Shown: piece by piece, positions 19,434-28,755 of the stretch | Layout of the letters: every line of letters begins with the position of its first letter | How positions within the stretch are numbered: the stretch's first letter is position 1 | Assembly (NCBI RefSeq): GCF_011393025.1 | Contig: NZ_JAAOEO010000009.1 | Span: 124,001 to 188,000, forward strand | DNA length: 64,000 nt | DNA from: Neobacillus terrae | Lineage (GTDB): Bacteria; Bacillota; Bacilli; Bacillales; Cytobacillaceae | Direction of reading: 5' to 3' | The notes under the pieces: generated by a model | Database searches by the model: none | Seen by the model: only the letters and a program-made list of their open reading frames with translations | What the model was told of the DNA's origin: nothing | Translations under genes and position numbers: made by a program

Positions 19434-19691
19434 TTAGTCATGAGACCTGCGGAAGCCTTTCATAATCAGGCTTAGAAGGAATACAAGTATTACGGCACCG
19501 ATAATAGCTGGGATTATTGCAAAATCAGCTACATGCGGACCCCAATCTCCAAGAAGCAATCCACCTAACCATGCACCTACAAAACCTGCGATAATGTTTC
19601 CAATAACACCGCCTGGAATATCTCTACCTATAATGATACCAGCTAACCAACCGATGATACCTCCGATAATTAATGCCCAAAGAAAACCCAT
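19434..19691 (-). CDS. GlsB/YeaQ/YmgE family small membrane stress protein
   Basis: An 85-aa protein with three hydrophobic segments and many glycines (ALIIGGIIGWLAGIIIGRD, GNIIAGFVGAWLGGLLLG, IIGAVILVFLLSL). This is the pattern of the transglycosylase-associated / GlsB family, often induced by general stress; the biochemical role is unknown. A GTG nine bases upstream lies inside the AAGGAGTG ribosome binding site, so ATG 19691 is the start. It is monocistronic, with a strong terminator directly downstream. Confidence 0.85.
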   Translation of the reverse strand: MGFLWALIIGGIIGWLAGIIIGRDIPGGVIGNIIAGFVGAWLGGLLLGDWGPHVADFAIIPAIIGAVILVFLLSLIMKGFRRSHD

Positions 19692-20768
19692 TCTTATCAC
19701 TCCTTAATAGTAATTTAAAATTCCATTTCATTCATGAACGACTGCCGCAGTCTCAAACAGTAGCTGCATTCTAGGTTTCGCTGATGCTTTACCATCTTGC
19801 TATTAGCTAACTGCTTGTACCTATAAAATACCCGATATCTTTTTAATTAAACCAAAAGATTAAAAAGACTGTTGACAAAAATGTTTTTTAAAATAACTGA
19901 CAAATTTATTATGCACACATTTCATTCTGGACATACGAAAAATACTAATAGGATTCAAGTTGCTTCCTATAATACAGAAGTTTAAAACGAGGAATAATAC
20001 CTTTAAATTATTTTTTAAAAAATTGTGCTGTAAAAACTTTCATTTATATAGACTCCGTTAAATTTGCCTATTGATCACTCTAGGAAGGGTAGCACCCATG
20101 AAGAATTATCGCAGGGACTGGCCGCCTTTATCCTGTCACGTGGCTTTCGCATCCTCCAGTCAGGAGCCTGTTTAACTTCTTCTAATAATAGAAATTTTAT
20201 AAAAAAGATTTATATTAAGTGTAAATGGTTTGGCACATTGCGATTGGAAGTGTAAGAATTCTCGAAAGATCTCAATGATGCTTTCGGGTAACTTCGTTCG
20301 ATTTAAATACATGGCTGTTTTCCTTTGCTAACGAGTTTTCGCGATGCAAGTTTCAATGTCCTGCAAAAAAGCGGGTCAATGGAGACCCTAAAGGCGCACA
20401 GCGCCGAAGAGAAATAAGAACGGAAGCACCTTTTCGAGCCCCGACGGCTAAAAATAAAAACACAAAGAGCAGCCTTTAACCGGGCTGCTCCATTTATATA
20501 AACGGCATAAGCCGTGAAATATCCAGTTTTATGGATTTAATTCTAAATTTTGGGTAAAACAACTGTGTAGGTTTTGTTCCCGCTTCTCAGATGTCCAAAA
20601 CCAGGCGACCTAAAAATATTTTTGTTTTTAAAAAACAATTTATCAGAATATTCTTTTGTTAAGTTTTTGTAAATTTAAGGTTAATTAATTCCCTTTTCGA
20701 CAATATTTTTATAAAATTATTCTCGTTTGGTGAACTAATTTTTGGGATGAAAAACGGGGGTAAAAGAA
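19692..20768. other. Gene-poor 1.1-kb interval with one repeat copy and one hairpin
   Basis: I find no convincing gene here; the 63-codon frame at 20064-20255 has no ribosome binding site. A degenerate Bacillaceae-type intergenic repeat lies at about 20335-20420 in inverted orientation (GGTCTCCATTG on the minus strand is shared with 42768-42778). GAGCAGCC (20467-20474) and GGCTGCTC (20483-20490) form a terminator-like hairpin. The right end holds the ykaA promoter region. Confidence 0.5.
20657..20673 (-). promoter_or_regulatory. Possible PhoP-box repeats upstream of ykaA-pit
   Basis: On the minus strand TTTACA (20673-20668) and TTAACA (20662-20657) are direct repeats with an 11-bp period, the spacing of PhoP recognition repeats in Bacillus. 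Only two good repeats are seen, in very AT-rich DNA, so this is tentative. Confidence 0.25.
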
Positions 20769-21386
20769 ATGGCCTTAAAAAAAAATGATAAGTTTATGGT
20801 GCTGTTAACCAATATTTCAACTAACTTAAAGGAGAGCAGCAATTTCTTTACAGAATATAAATTAAAAAATGTAAGCGACTTGAAAATCTTCTCTGAAAAA
20901 ATGAAAGAGTATGAAACAAAAGGTGATACCTTCGTACATGATGTAATCAGGGAACTAAATGATGCGTTCATCACTCCTATTGAGCGTGAAGACATCCTTC
21001 ACCTTGCAATCAGCATGGACGATGTCCTAGATGGCCTGGAATCCTGTGCAGCTCTTTTCGAAATGTATTCTATTACACAAGCTGATGACTTTATGCTTCA
21101 ATTCGTGGCAGCTATTGAAGGCAGCGTAAATGAAATTGACAAAGCAATCGGCCTTCTTACAGGCAAAAAGCTCCTCGCTATCAGAGAGCATGCCATAAAA
21201 ACAAAAGATTATGAATCTAAATGTGATAATATCTTAAGGCAGAGTATAAAACACTTATTCGCAGTTGAAAAAGATCCTATCCGTATTATCCAGTACAAAG
21301 AAATCTATGAAACCCTGGAAGATATTGCTGACAGCTGCCAAAGTGTAGCAAATACACTTGAAACCATTATCATGAAAAATGCTTAA
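20769..21386 (+). CDS. ykaA: DUF47/PhoU-like phosphate transport accessory protein YkaA
   Basis: A 205-aa all-helical protein of the DUF47 (YkaA, PhoU-like) family. Acidic metal-binding-type segments are seen at MKEYETKGDTFVHD, EREDILHLAISMDDVLDGLE and IYETLEDIADSCQSVA, as in PhoU helical bundles. It lies 12 bp upstream of pit, the standard pairing, and such proteins are thought to regulate or partner low-affinity phosphate transporters. The RBS is AACGGGGGT. No membrane segment is present. Confidence 0.9.
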   Translation: MALKKNDKFMVLLTNISTNLKESSNFFTEYKLKNVSDLKIFSEKMKEYETKGDTFVHDVIRELNDAFITPIEREDILHLAISMDDVLDGLESCAALFEMYSITQADDFMLQFVAAIEGSVNEIDKAIGLLTGKKLLAIREHAIKTKDYESKCDNILRQSIKHLFAVEKDPIRIIQYKEIYETLEDIADSCQSVANTLETIIMKNA

Positions 21387-21398
21387 GGAGACCTATTA

Positions 21399-22400
21399 AT
21401 GAGCAGTATATTTATGATTACCATTCTAATTATTATTGGAGCCCTGGTATTCGACTTTATTAACGGTTTCCATGATACGGCTAATGCCATTGCAACTTCT
21501 GTTTCAACTAAAGCTCTGAAACCGCGCCATGCCATTCTTTTGGCAGCGGTAATGAATTTTGTTGGTGCAATGACATTTACTGGAGTTGCTAAGACCATTA
21601 CAAAAGATATTGTAGATCCTTTTACCTTGCATAACGGATCGGTAGTTATTCTGGCAGCCTTGATTTCCGCTGTCCTCTGGAACCTTCTTACCTGGTACTA
21701 TGGGATTCCAAGCAGTTCATCCCATGCCATTATCGGTTCAGTAGCCGGGGCTGCCATTGCTTCAGCTGGTTTTAAGGCTTTGAACTACGGTGGATTTATA
21801 AAAATCCTTGAAGCTCTCGTCGTTTCACCGATTCTTGCTTTTGTAATTGGCTATATAATTTACAGCATTTTTAAAGTTGTTTTTAGGAATTCTCATCTAA
21901 CAAAAACAAATCGAAATATGAGATATGTTCAGGTAGCAACTGCTGCCCTGCAATCATTTTCACATGGTACAAACGACGCTCAAAAATCAATGGGTATTAT
22001 TACAATGGCTTTAATATCTAATAAATATCTTCATCCGAATGCAGACATCCCTTTGTGGGTTCAGGCCGCCTGTGCGATTGCAATGGGACTTGGAACAAGC
22101 ATTGGCGGATGGAAAATCATTAAAACTGTCGGCGGTAAAATTATGAAGATCCGTCCGATCAACGGTGTTGCTGCCGATTTAACAGGCGCGCTTGTTATTT
22201 TTGGAGCATCCTATGTCCACCTTCCGGTAAGTACGACGCATGTAATTTCTTCTGGAATTTTAGGTGTAGGTTCATCTCACCGTATTAAAGGTGTTAAATG
22301 GGATACAGCTCAGCGTATGGTGATTACCTGGATTATTACACTTCCTATATCTGCTGCAATTGCCGCCATTTTATACTATATTTTGAATCAAATCTTTTAA
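21399..22400 (+). CDS. pit: Low-affinity inorganic phosphate transporter Pit
   Basis: A 333-aa membrane protein of the PiT family, which takes up metal-phosphate with protons. The duplicated signatures are present: FINGFHDTANAIATSVS near residue 22 and SFSHGTNDAQKSMG near residue 190, with about 10 to 12 hydrophobic helices and SSSHAIIGSVAGA between. AAGGAG lies upstream of the ATG. Its operon partner is ykaA. Length matches B. subtilis Pit (YkaB). Confidence 0.92.
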   Translation: MSSIFMITILIIIGALVFDFINGFHDTANAIATSVSTKALKPRHAILLAAVMNFVGAMTFTGVAKTITKDIVDPFTLHNGSVVILAALISAVLWNLLTWYYGIPSSSSHAIIGSVAGAAIASAGFKALNYGGFIKILEALVVSPILAFVIGYIIYSIFKVVFRNSHLTKTNRNMRYVQVATAALQSFSHGTNDAQKSMGIITMALISNKYLHPNADIPLWVQAACAIAMGLGTSIGGWKIIKTVGGKIMKIRPINGVAADLTGALVIFGASYVHLPVSTTHVISSGILGVGSSHRIKGVKWDTAQRMVITWIITLPISAAIAAILYYILNQIF

Positions 22401-22405
22401 TCATG

Positions 22406-22440
22406 AACAAACCGGCAGGGAAATTCCTGCCGGTTTGTTT
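22406..22440. terminator. Bidirectional terminator between pit and the HAD gene
   Basis: AACAAACCGGCAGG (22406-22419) pairs with CCTGCCGGTTTGTT (22426-22439) around GAAATT, followed by T on the plus strand. It serves two convergent genes. Confidence 0.9.
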
Positions 22441-23091
22441 TTAAATATTATAAATCTCAAATTTAAAGGACAAATCCCTAAAGTGTTCAGAACGTACTGC
22501 CTTTTCATGGAATTTGAGCTGCGCGGTCACTTGATTTGGGATAACTGCACAATGCATTCCTGCTGAAACTGCCGCGAGTACTCCATTAGCTGAATCCTCT
22601 ATCGCCAGTGCTTCAAAAGGCTCAACTCCAAGTTCCTCCAATGCTTTCAAGTATAATGAAGGGTCCGGCTTTACTTTTTCAACATCCTCCCTCGTTTTAA
22701 TTACGCTAAAATAACTTTTCAGGTTAAATTGTTCTAAAAAGCTATCTACCCATTCCCTGCTCGAGCTTGATGCCAGAGCCATTTTAAGCCCTAGATCTTC
22801 GGCTTCCTTTATTTTTTCCAAAACGCCTTCACGGACCTCCAGCATTTCTTTCTTCCCAGAAAACCTATGCTTAACCGCTTCCTCCAGCTTATTTCGATCA
22901 ACCTTTTTACCTGTCCCCTCCTGTATGTATGCATAAAGAACTTCATCTGTGGTGCCAATGCATTTGGAAAATTCTTCGAGTGGCAGTTCCAAGCTGTATT
23001 CTTCAAATAGTATTTCTCTATAAAGCTCGTACCAGACACTCTCTGTATCCACTATAGTTCCGTCAAAATCAAATATTATTGCTTTAATCAT
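22441..23091 (-). CDS. HAD-superfamily phosphatase, beta-phosphoglucomutase-like (YhcW-like)
   Basis: A 216-aa HAD hydrolase, subfamily IA. The catalytic motif I is FDFDGTIVDTES near the N-terminus, motif II is ALASSSSREW, motif III Lys is in EKVKPDPSLY and motif IV acidic residues are in AIEDSANGVLA. A four-helix cap lies between motifs I and II. It resembles the beta-phosphoglucomutase-like branch and in particular B. subtilis YhcW, which would fit the other yhc genes here, but identity looks moderate so I give no symbol. RBS GGGGGAGG precedes the ATG. The substrate is unknown. Confidence 0.85.
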   Translation of the reverse strand: MIKAIIFDFDGTIVDTESVWYELYREILFEEYSLELPLEEFSKCIGTTDEVLYAYIQEGTGKKVDRNKLEEAVKHRFSGKKEMLEVREGVLEKIKEAEDLGLKMALASSSSREWVDSFLEQFNLKSYFSVIKTREDVEKVKPDPSLYLKALEELGVEPFEALAIEDSANGVLAAVSAGMHCAVIPNQVTAQLKFHEKAVRSEHFRDLSFKFEIYNI

Positions 23092-23397
23092 TGTTATTCC
23101 TCCCCCTATTCCCTTCTTCTGTATTTGGCTGTAAGTTCAATACGTATGTTATCTTTTCATGGTAACATGAATTACCTATCAAAAAGTAGTTCCATTTTTA
23201 AACTATATTTCCTTCACTGTACAACCACTACACTATTAAATTTGAGGGTCCAATAGTCCTTTTAAAAGGCTTAAATATTTAATATTGGAATGGTAAACAT
23301 AGCTTTATGGTTAAAATAATTTTTACACAAACCTTTTTACTCATTTTGTAATTCTCATTAGGCTGCAGCTTTTGTTTTTACCTGTTGATTTTTGTAG

Positions 23398-23444
23398 AAA
23401 AAACGAATATTATATAATCTGTTGTTATTAATGTTCGTTTTTAG
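23398..23444 (+). promoter_or_regulatory. Inverted PurBox pair (PurR operator) over the permease promoter
   Basis: AAAAAACGAATATT (23398-23411) and AATGTTCGTTTTTAG (23430-23444) form an inverted pair; the second, read in reverse, has the core CGAACATT of the PurR box. A TATAAT-like -10 (23413-23418) sits between the boxes, so PurR binding would cover the promoter. No guanine riboswitch is visible. Confidence 0.75.
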
Positions 23445-23454
23445 GAGTGTTATC

Positions 23455-24756
23455 ATGTTTAAATTAAAAGAAAATCAAACTAATGCAAAAACTGAGATAC
23501 TTGCTGGAATAACTACCTTCCTGACAATGGTTTATATTGTTATTGTTAATCCTGTTATTTTATCTGATGCTGGAGTTCCTTTTGAACAAGTGTTCTCCGC
23601 AACGATTATTGCAACTGTTGCCGGAACACTTTGGATGGCACTTTTTGCAAACTATCCGATTGCAATCGCACCGGGTATGGGCCTAAACGCATATTTTGCT
23701 TATTCAGTAGTAGGGACACATGGAAATATTGATTATCTAACTGCTTTTGCCGCAGTTTTTGTAGCGGGGCTGATTTTTATTATTCTTTCCCTTACCCCAT
23801 TTAGAAGTAAATTAATTGAAGCAATTCCTGACAATTTAAAGCATGGGATTACTGCCGGTATCGGGTTATTTATCGCTTTTATTGGTTTAAGACTAACAGG
23901 AATCATTACAAAACACCCAACTAACCTTGTGGGCCTGGGTGATTTGCACGCACCACAAGCAGCTCTTGCCATTGCCGGCCTGGCAGTCACACTGATTCTA
24001 TTGTCATTAAGAGTAAATGGCGCGATGTTTTTCGGAATGATTATTACTGGAGCAATTGCTTACTTTACAGGTCAGCTTTCCTTCAAAAAAGGATTTGTAT
24101 CTCTTCCCCATCTGCCGAAAGGGATGATCATTACCAATCCCGTGGATGCATTTGGACAGGTATTCAGCCACAGCCTTTACGCTGTTGTCTTTTCCTTCCT
24201 TCTTGTCACCATCTTTGATACGACCGGAACCATGATTGGTGTTGCACAGCAAGCTGGTTTAATGAAAGGAAAAACATTGCCAAGAGCCCGGGCTGCTCTT
24301 CTGTCTGATTCTATTGCAACAACTATTGGCTCCCTTTTTGGAACAAGCCCAACTTCTGCGTATATCGAAAGCTCCAGTGGTGTAGCAGCTGGAGGAAGAA
24401 CTGGGTTAACCACTCTTACTGTTTCTATCTTGTTTATTCTATCAGCCTTCTTCGGACCACTCGTTGGAGCTGTGTCAGGGCTTTCTGCCATAACAGCACC
24501 TGCCTTGATTATCGTCGGAAGCTTGATGATGGGAAGCATTGCCCATATAAAATGGGATGAATTAGACGAGGCCTTTCCAGCCTTCTTAGTTATCCTCAGC
24601 ATGCCTCTGACTTCAAGCATTTCCACAGGAATAGCTCTTGGATTTATTTCCTTTCCGTTAATGAAAGTAGTAAAAGGAAAATGGCGTGAAGTTCATCCGC
24701 TTGTTTATCTATTTGCCGTTTTATTCTTTTTTCAGCTGGCATTTTTACAGCATTAA
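23455..24756 (+). CDS. Guanine/hypoxanthine permease (AzgA family, PbuG/PbuO type)
   Basis: A 433-aa NCS2/AzgA-family purine base permease. Characteristic stretches include FLTMVYIVIVNPVILSDAGV, YPIAIAPGMGLNAYFA, LLVTIFDTTGTMIGVAQQAG and SPTSAYIESSSGVAAGGRTG, the last two lining the substrate path in this family. Twelve to fourteen membrane segments fit. ATG 23455 follows TTAGGAGTG, so the longer upstream frame is not used. B. subtilis has two close paralogues, PbuG and PbuO, and I cannot decide between them; the lack of a guanine riboswitch together with a PurR operator leans to PbuO. A terminator follows directly. Confidence 0.88.
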   Translation: MFKLKENQTNAKTEILAGITTFLTMVYIVIVNPVILSDAGVPFEQVFSATIIATVAGTLWMALFANYPIAIAPGMGLNAYFAYSVVGTHGNIDYLTAFAAVFVAGLIFIILSLTPFRSKLIEAIPDNLKHGITAGIGLFIAFIGLRLTGIITKHPTNLVGLGDLHAPQAALAIAGLAVTLILLSLRVNGAMFFGMIITGAIAYFTGQLSFKKGFVSLPHLPKGMIITNPVDAFGQVFSHSLYAVVFSFLLVTIFDTTGTMIGVAQQAGLMKGKTLPRARAALLSDSIATTIGSLFGTSPTSAYIESSSGVAAGGRTGLTTLTVSILFILSAFFGPLVGAVSGLSAITAPALIIVGSLMMGSIAHIKWDELDEAFPAFLVILSMPLTSSISTGIALGFISFPLMKVVKGKWREVHPLVYLFAVLFFFQLAFLQH

Positions 24757-24760
24757 AATT

Positions 24761-24797
24761 AAGCTGAGCCCATACTTAGGGGTTCAGCTTTTTTATT
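24761..24797 (+). terminator. Terminator of the purine permease gene
   Basis: AAGCTGAGCC (24761-24770) pairs with GGTTCAGCTT (24781-24790), with one G-T pair, followed by a long T-rich tract. Confidence 0.88.
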
Positions 24798-24896
24798 TTT
24801 TCTTTAACCTTCACCTCGTAATTAAACTTTTGATTCTATTCCCTCTCTCCTAACATATTTTAGTAGAAAAAGGACAGGTTGGGGTGATGTCTTATC

Positions 24897-25469
24897 CTGC
24901 AAAAAATTGCAGCAGTACTTACTGGAAGCCTTCTTTTAAGCTTTGGAATTAATGGTTTTTTAGTTCCCCACCATTTACTTGATGGCGGGGTGATTGGGAT
25001 TGGGCTCATACTTCACTATTTTTATGGCCTTCCGACAGGACTGAGTATCATTATATTGAGTCTCCCACTCTATGCATTAGCATGGGTGTATGAGCGGCGT
25101 TATTTTTACTACAGCCTGCAAGGATTGATTATTTCCTCGTTTTCCATAGACTTGTTTTCCTTTTTAGACGGCCGTTTCCATCTGGGTATTTTACCCAGCA
25201 CGATTATAGGAGGTCTGCTTGTGGGAGTTGGAATTGGCCTGATGCTTAGGTATGAAACTAGTACCGGAGGCACTGATCTTCTTGCTCAACTGCTGACAAA
25301 GCTCACATCTGTAAATGTAGGGGTAATTATTTTTTTAATTGACGGCTTAGTCATTACAAGTGGAATAGAAGTCGTGGGACTCGAAAAGTTTTTCTACTCT
25401 TTTATAACCATTTTGTGTGTTGGTGTCATGACCTCCTTCACAGCTGTATGGAAAAAAGAAGCTTATTAA
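24897..25469 (+). CDS. YitT-family membrane protein (CTG start suspected)
   Basis: A protein of about 190 aa with five to six hydrophobic helices. Hallmarks of the YitT/YpjC membrane-domain family are GINGFLVPHHLLDGGVIG near the N-terminus and GLMLRYETSTGGTDLLAQLL later. ATG- or GTG-initiated frames begin only at 24990, inside helix 1, and would lose the conserved FLVPHHLLDGG. In frame upstream, the only reasonable start is CTG 24897, about eight bases after TTGGGGTGAT. An ATG at 24887 is in another frame and would need one base removed from the A-run at 24901-24906 to join. So either a CTG start or an indel is present. It lacks the cytoplasmic DUF2179 domain of full-length YitT. Function unknown. 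Confidence 0.7.
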   Translation: MQKIAAVLTGSLLLSFGINGFLVPHHLLDGGVIGIGLILHYFYGLPTGLSIIILSLPLYALAWVYERRYFYYSLQGLIISSFSIDLFSFLDGRFHLGILPSTIIGGLLVGVGIGLMLRYETSTGGTDLLAQLLTKLTSVNVGVIIFLIDGLVITSGIEVVGLEKFFYSFITILCVGVMTSFTAVWKKEAY

Positions 25470-25574
25470 AAAAATTGTGAAATTTATAAAAAAAAGGTTT
25501 TATTCTCCATTTGTTCTGTGGTAAGATTTTGAAGTTGTTTAGGATAAATTAACCATAGGAGGATAAAATTTACT

Positions 25575-28500
25575 ATGTCTTTGTTCACAAAATGGGCATT
25601 TAAAAATAAGGCAGCTGTTGGTTTAATGTCAGTACTAGTTTTACTAATGGGACTCATAAGCTATTTTACGCTGCCGATGGAATTCCTGCCGCCAGCTGAT
25701 GAACCGCTTGTAATGGTGGTTGCTATGGGTCAGGGAACAGATGCAAAAACAATGGAAACCCAGGTTACAACACCAATTGAAAATACGGTGGCTGGTGTTA
25801 AAGGTAAGAAGAACATTTTTTCAACAACTGGGGACGGTTTTACAAAAATCGATATTAATTTTGATTCTAAAACAGATATGAAACAGGCAAAACAAGATGT
25901 AGCCGAAGCAGTTAGCAGCCTGCAGCTGCCTCCAAATATTATGAAGCCTACTATTGTCCAGCGGAACACATCCATGATTCCAATTGCAGATGTAGCAGTG
26001 AACTTCAAGGACGGCCTTACAACTGAAAATCTTAAATTTGCGAAGCAAAAAATAATCGATCCGCTTAAGAGTATTAAAGGTGTTGCAGCTATTCAAACAT
26101 ACGGCAGCTCAGACTCCTTTGTTTCCGTCAAGGTAGACAATGCACTTTTAGCACAAAAAAAAGTATCTCTGCAATCATTAATGGGCGTTCTTCAAGGACA
26201 AAATGTTTCAGTTGCTATTGGCGAAAAAAACATCGACGGAAAAGCCAGCAATATTAGTGTTGTTGGGAATATTAACAGCATTTCAAAATTAGAAAGCCTT
26301 ACTGTTGCTCCTGGAGTTTCTTTAAAGGATGTGGCTTCGGTAAACGTAAAGAAGCCTGAGGGAATGATGACCCGAGTTGACGGAAATGATTCTCTGCTGC
26401 TTATCGTGGTAAAAGACAGCAACTCAAATGCGGTTTCTGTAAGTAAAGACCTTAGCAAAAAGATTAAAGAATTAAACAAAAAGTATGATCAGGCAGAAGC
26501 AAAAATACTTATTGCTACAGCAGACATGGTGAAGACCTCGGTTAACTCTATGATGAAAGAGGTTCTGATCGGGGCTTTATTCGCAACCATTGTTATTATG
26601 GTTTTTCTGCGCAATATCCGTTCTACTTTTATTACCATAGTATCCATACCACTTTCATTGGCCTTTACTCTATTCCTGCTGTCTAAATCAGGTGTAACCT
26701 TAAATATCCTGACTCTCGGCGGGGTTGCAGTAGCTGTCGGCCGGCTTGTAGACGACAGTATTGTAGTTATTGAGAATATCTTTAGAAAAATGCAAAATGA
26801 GAAGTTTTCCGTACACCTAGTATTAGATGCTACCAAAGAAGTATCGAGTGCGATAACTGCTTCGACATTAACTACTGTTGCAGTATTTCTGCCGATTGGC
26901 CTTGTTAACGGCGGTTTACAGGACTTCGTGCTTCCTTTCGCTTTAACGATTACTTATTCACTTCTTTCGTCTTTAGTAGTAGCCTTAACAGTTGTTCCTC
27001 TAATGAGTTCTGCACTATTAAAGAATGCTAAACTGCGGGAGCATAAGCCTTCAGTCAAGTTTACAAGATTTATAACATGGTCCTTGAACCATAAATGGGT
27101 TGTTATCTTGGTATCCTTTTTGTTATTTGCGGGATCCATAGGAACTTATTTTTCCATGCCAAAAGGAGCAACAGACAATTCATCAGCTGATTTTGTTCAG
27201 GTAGTTTTAAATTACCCAAGTGATACTCCTGTAGAAAAAGTAAAGGAGAATACTCTTGAGCTGGAAAAATTCATTACTGGCCTTAATGAGGTCAAAAATG
27301 AATTTACTACTCTGGGGATTAGTGAAGATGCAGCCAAATTTGGCGACGTAGGTTCTCCTACCGTTGCAAATTTAAATATCATTTTGAAAAATAAAGATGA
27401 AACCGATGGGGTTATTAAAAAGATAAACTCCCAAAAAGATAAATACCCTGGCGCAACCTTGACTGCTGCTGCTTCCTCTATGATGGGTGGTGGTTCCCCT
27501 CAGATAAATATTGATGTAATGGGTGAGGACCTTGCCAGCATAGAAAAAACAGCGAAGTCAGTAGAAACTAAGATAAGAAACATAAAAGGCATTGAAAAAA
27601 TCTCTTCTAATCAGGAATCTAAAAAGACAGTTTATTCTCTAGATGTAGAATTATCTAAGGGAAATACTCAACAGATAGCCCAGCAGGTTGGGGTAATGTT
27701 AAACAGGACTCCAATTGGTTCCATGGAATTAGATGGACAAAAGACTATGGTTTTGCTTGACCCAATTCTTGATCCAAAAACTCCAGATGATCTCAGCAAG
27801 ATCACAGTAATGACTCAAGCAGGAATGGTACCTGTTTCTTCCGTGGCAACATTAAATAAAGAGGAAAAACCATCTAGTGCCTTCCATAAAGACGGTGACG
27901 CCTATATCCAGATAACAGCCATGGTAAAAGCAGATAAATTATCCCAGGTCACCGAAGAAATGAACAAACGAATTTTTGGAAATAAAAAAGATGTAAAAGG
28001 CATGAAGCTTCCAAGTGACGTGAATGTTTTTGTAGGCGGAGCAAGCCAGCAGCAGGCGGATGACTTTAATGACCTCTTTACGACGATGGCTATTTCTATT
28101 GGACTGGTATTTTTAATAATGGTCATTACCTTTAAAACAATCCGTGCGCCAATTGCGATTCTTTTCTCTTTACCACTGGCAGCCATTGGAGCCATTTTTG
28201 CTCTCCTTATCAGCCGAATTGCCGTTGATATTACAGGATTGCTAGGAGCCCTGATGCTCATTGGTGTAGTCGTTACAAATGCCATTGTTCTATTGGACCG
28301 TATTAAGCAAAATGAAGAAAAGATGATTATGCGTGATGCAATAGTCGAAGCCGCCTCCATCCGGATGAGGCCAATCCTTATGACAGCTATTGCAACCATT
28401 TTCGCTATGCTTCCGCTCCTATTCAAAAAGGCAGAAACAGGAAACCTTGTTTCCCAAAGCCTTGCAATCGTTGTTATCGGAGGGCTCAGTGCAGCTACTT

Positions 28501-28604
28501 TATTAACCTTAGTTGTTATTCCAGTAGTTTATGAACTGCTTCATTTTAGAAAATCAAAGAAACAAAGATTGAGTCAGAGCTCACACAATCATATATCTAT
28601 GTAA
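25575..28604 (+). CDS. RND-family efflux permease (SwrC/AcrB-like)
   Basis: A 1009-aa resistance-nodulation-division exporter with the duplicated layout: N-terminal helix, a large outer domain (about residues 35-320), a helical block, helix (about 510), a second outer domain and a final helical block. The proton-relay motif GRLVDDSIVVIEN is in the first block, and GVVVTNAIVLLDRIKQNE is its counterpart in the second. It resembles B. subtilis SwrC (YerP), which exports surfactin and antimicrobials, but no membrane-fusion partner is encoded nearby and the substrate is uncertain. AGGAGG lies 11 bases before the ATG. It is monocistronic with its own terminator. Confidence 0.9.
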   Translation: MSLFTKWAFKNKAAVGLMSVLVLLMGLISYFTLPMEFLPPADEPLVMVVAMGQGTDAKTMETQVTTPIENTVAGVKGKKNIFSTTGDGFTKIDINFDSKTDMKQAKQDVAEAVSSLQLPPNIMKPTIVQRNTSMIPIADVAVNFKDGLTTENLKFAKQKIIDPLKSIKGVAAIQTYGSSDSFVSVKVDNALLAQKKVSLQSLMGVLQGQNVSVAIGEKNIDGKASNISVVGNINSISKLESLTVAPGVSLKDVASVNVKKPEGMMTRVDGNDSLLLIVVKDSNSNAVSVSKDLSKKIKELNKKYDQAEAKILIATADMVKTSVNSMMKEVLIGALFATIVIMVFLRNIRSTFITIVSIPLSLAFTLFLLSKSGVTLNILTLGGVAVAVGRLVDDSIVVIENIFRKMQNEKFSVHLVLDATKEVSSAITASTLTTVAVFLPIGLVNGGLQDFVLPFALTITYSLLSSLVVALTVVPLMSSALLKNAKLREHKPSVKFTRFITWSLNHKWVVILVSFLLFAGSIGTYFSMPKGATDNSSADFVQVVLNYPSDTPVEKVKENTLELEKFITGLNEVKNEFTTLGISEDAAKFGDVGSPTVANLNIILKNKDETDGVIKKINSQKDKYPGATLTAAASSMMGGGSPQINIDVMGEDLASIEKTAKSVETKIRNIKGIEKISSNQESKKTVYSLDVELSKGNTQQIAQQVGVMLNRTPIGSMELDGQKTMVLLDPILDPKTPDDLSKITVMTQAGMVPVSSVATLNKEEKPSSAFHKDGDAYIQITAMVKADKLSQVTEEMNKRIFGNKKDVKGMKLPSDVNVFVGGASQQQADDFNDLFTTMAISIGLVFLIMVITFKTIRAPIAILFSLPLAAIGAIFALLISRIAVDITGLLGALMLIGVVVTNAIVLLDRIKQNEEKMIMRDAIVEAASIRMRPILMTAIATIFAMLPLLFKKAETGNLVSQSLAIVVIGGLSAATLLTLVVIPVVYELLHFRKSKKQRLSQSSHNHISM

Positions 28605-28612
28605 GACAGAGT

Positions 28613-28647
28613 AAGCACGGCGGATTTTTATATCCGGCGTGCTTTTT
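28613..28647 (+). terminator. Terminator of the RND permease gene
   Basis: AAGCACGGCGGAT (28613-28625) pairs with ATCCGGCGTGCTT (28632-28644) with one mismatch, ending in a T-run. Confidence 0.85.
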
Positions 28648-28755
28648 GCTTCAATGAAAGAAACAAAAAATGATGAATGGGTGAGTAAATGGGATTTTTC
28701 CTGCTTTCCCTAATATAAATATTAAAATGAGACAAACATAAAAGGAGAGGATTTA

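Noticed and set aside
20064..20255. 63-codon plus-strand frame
   Set aside because: No ribosome binding site, no plausible protein character, and it sits in a gene-poor interval.
23100..23454. Guanine riboswitch upstream of the purine permease
   Set aside because: None of the conserved purine-riboswitch junction sequences is present; the control seen is a PurBox pair.
24990..25469. A 159-aa YitT protein starting at GTG 24990
   Set aside because: This start would remove the conserved FLVPHHLLDGG segment and has no ribosome binding site.
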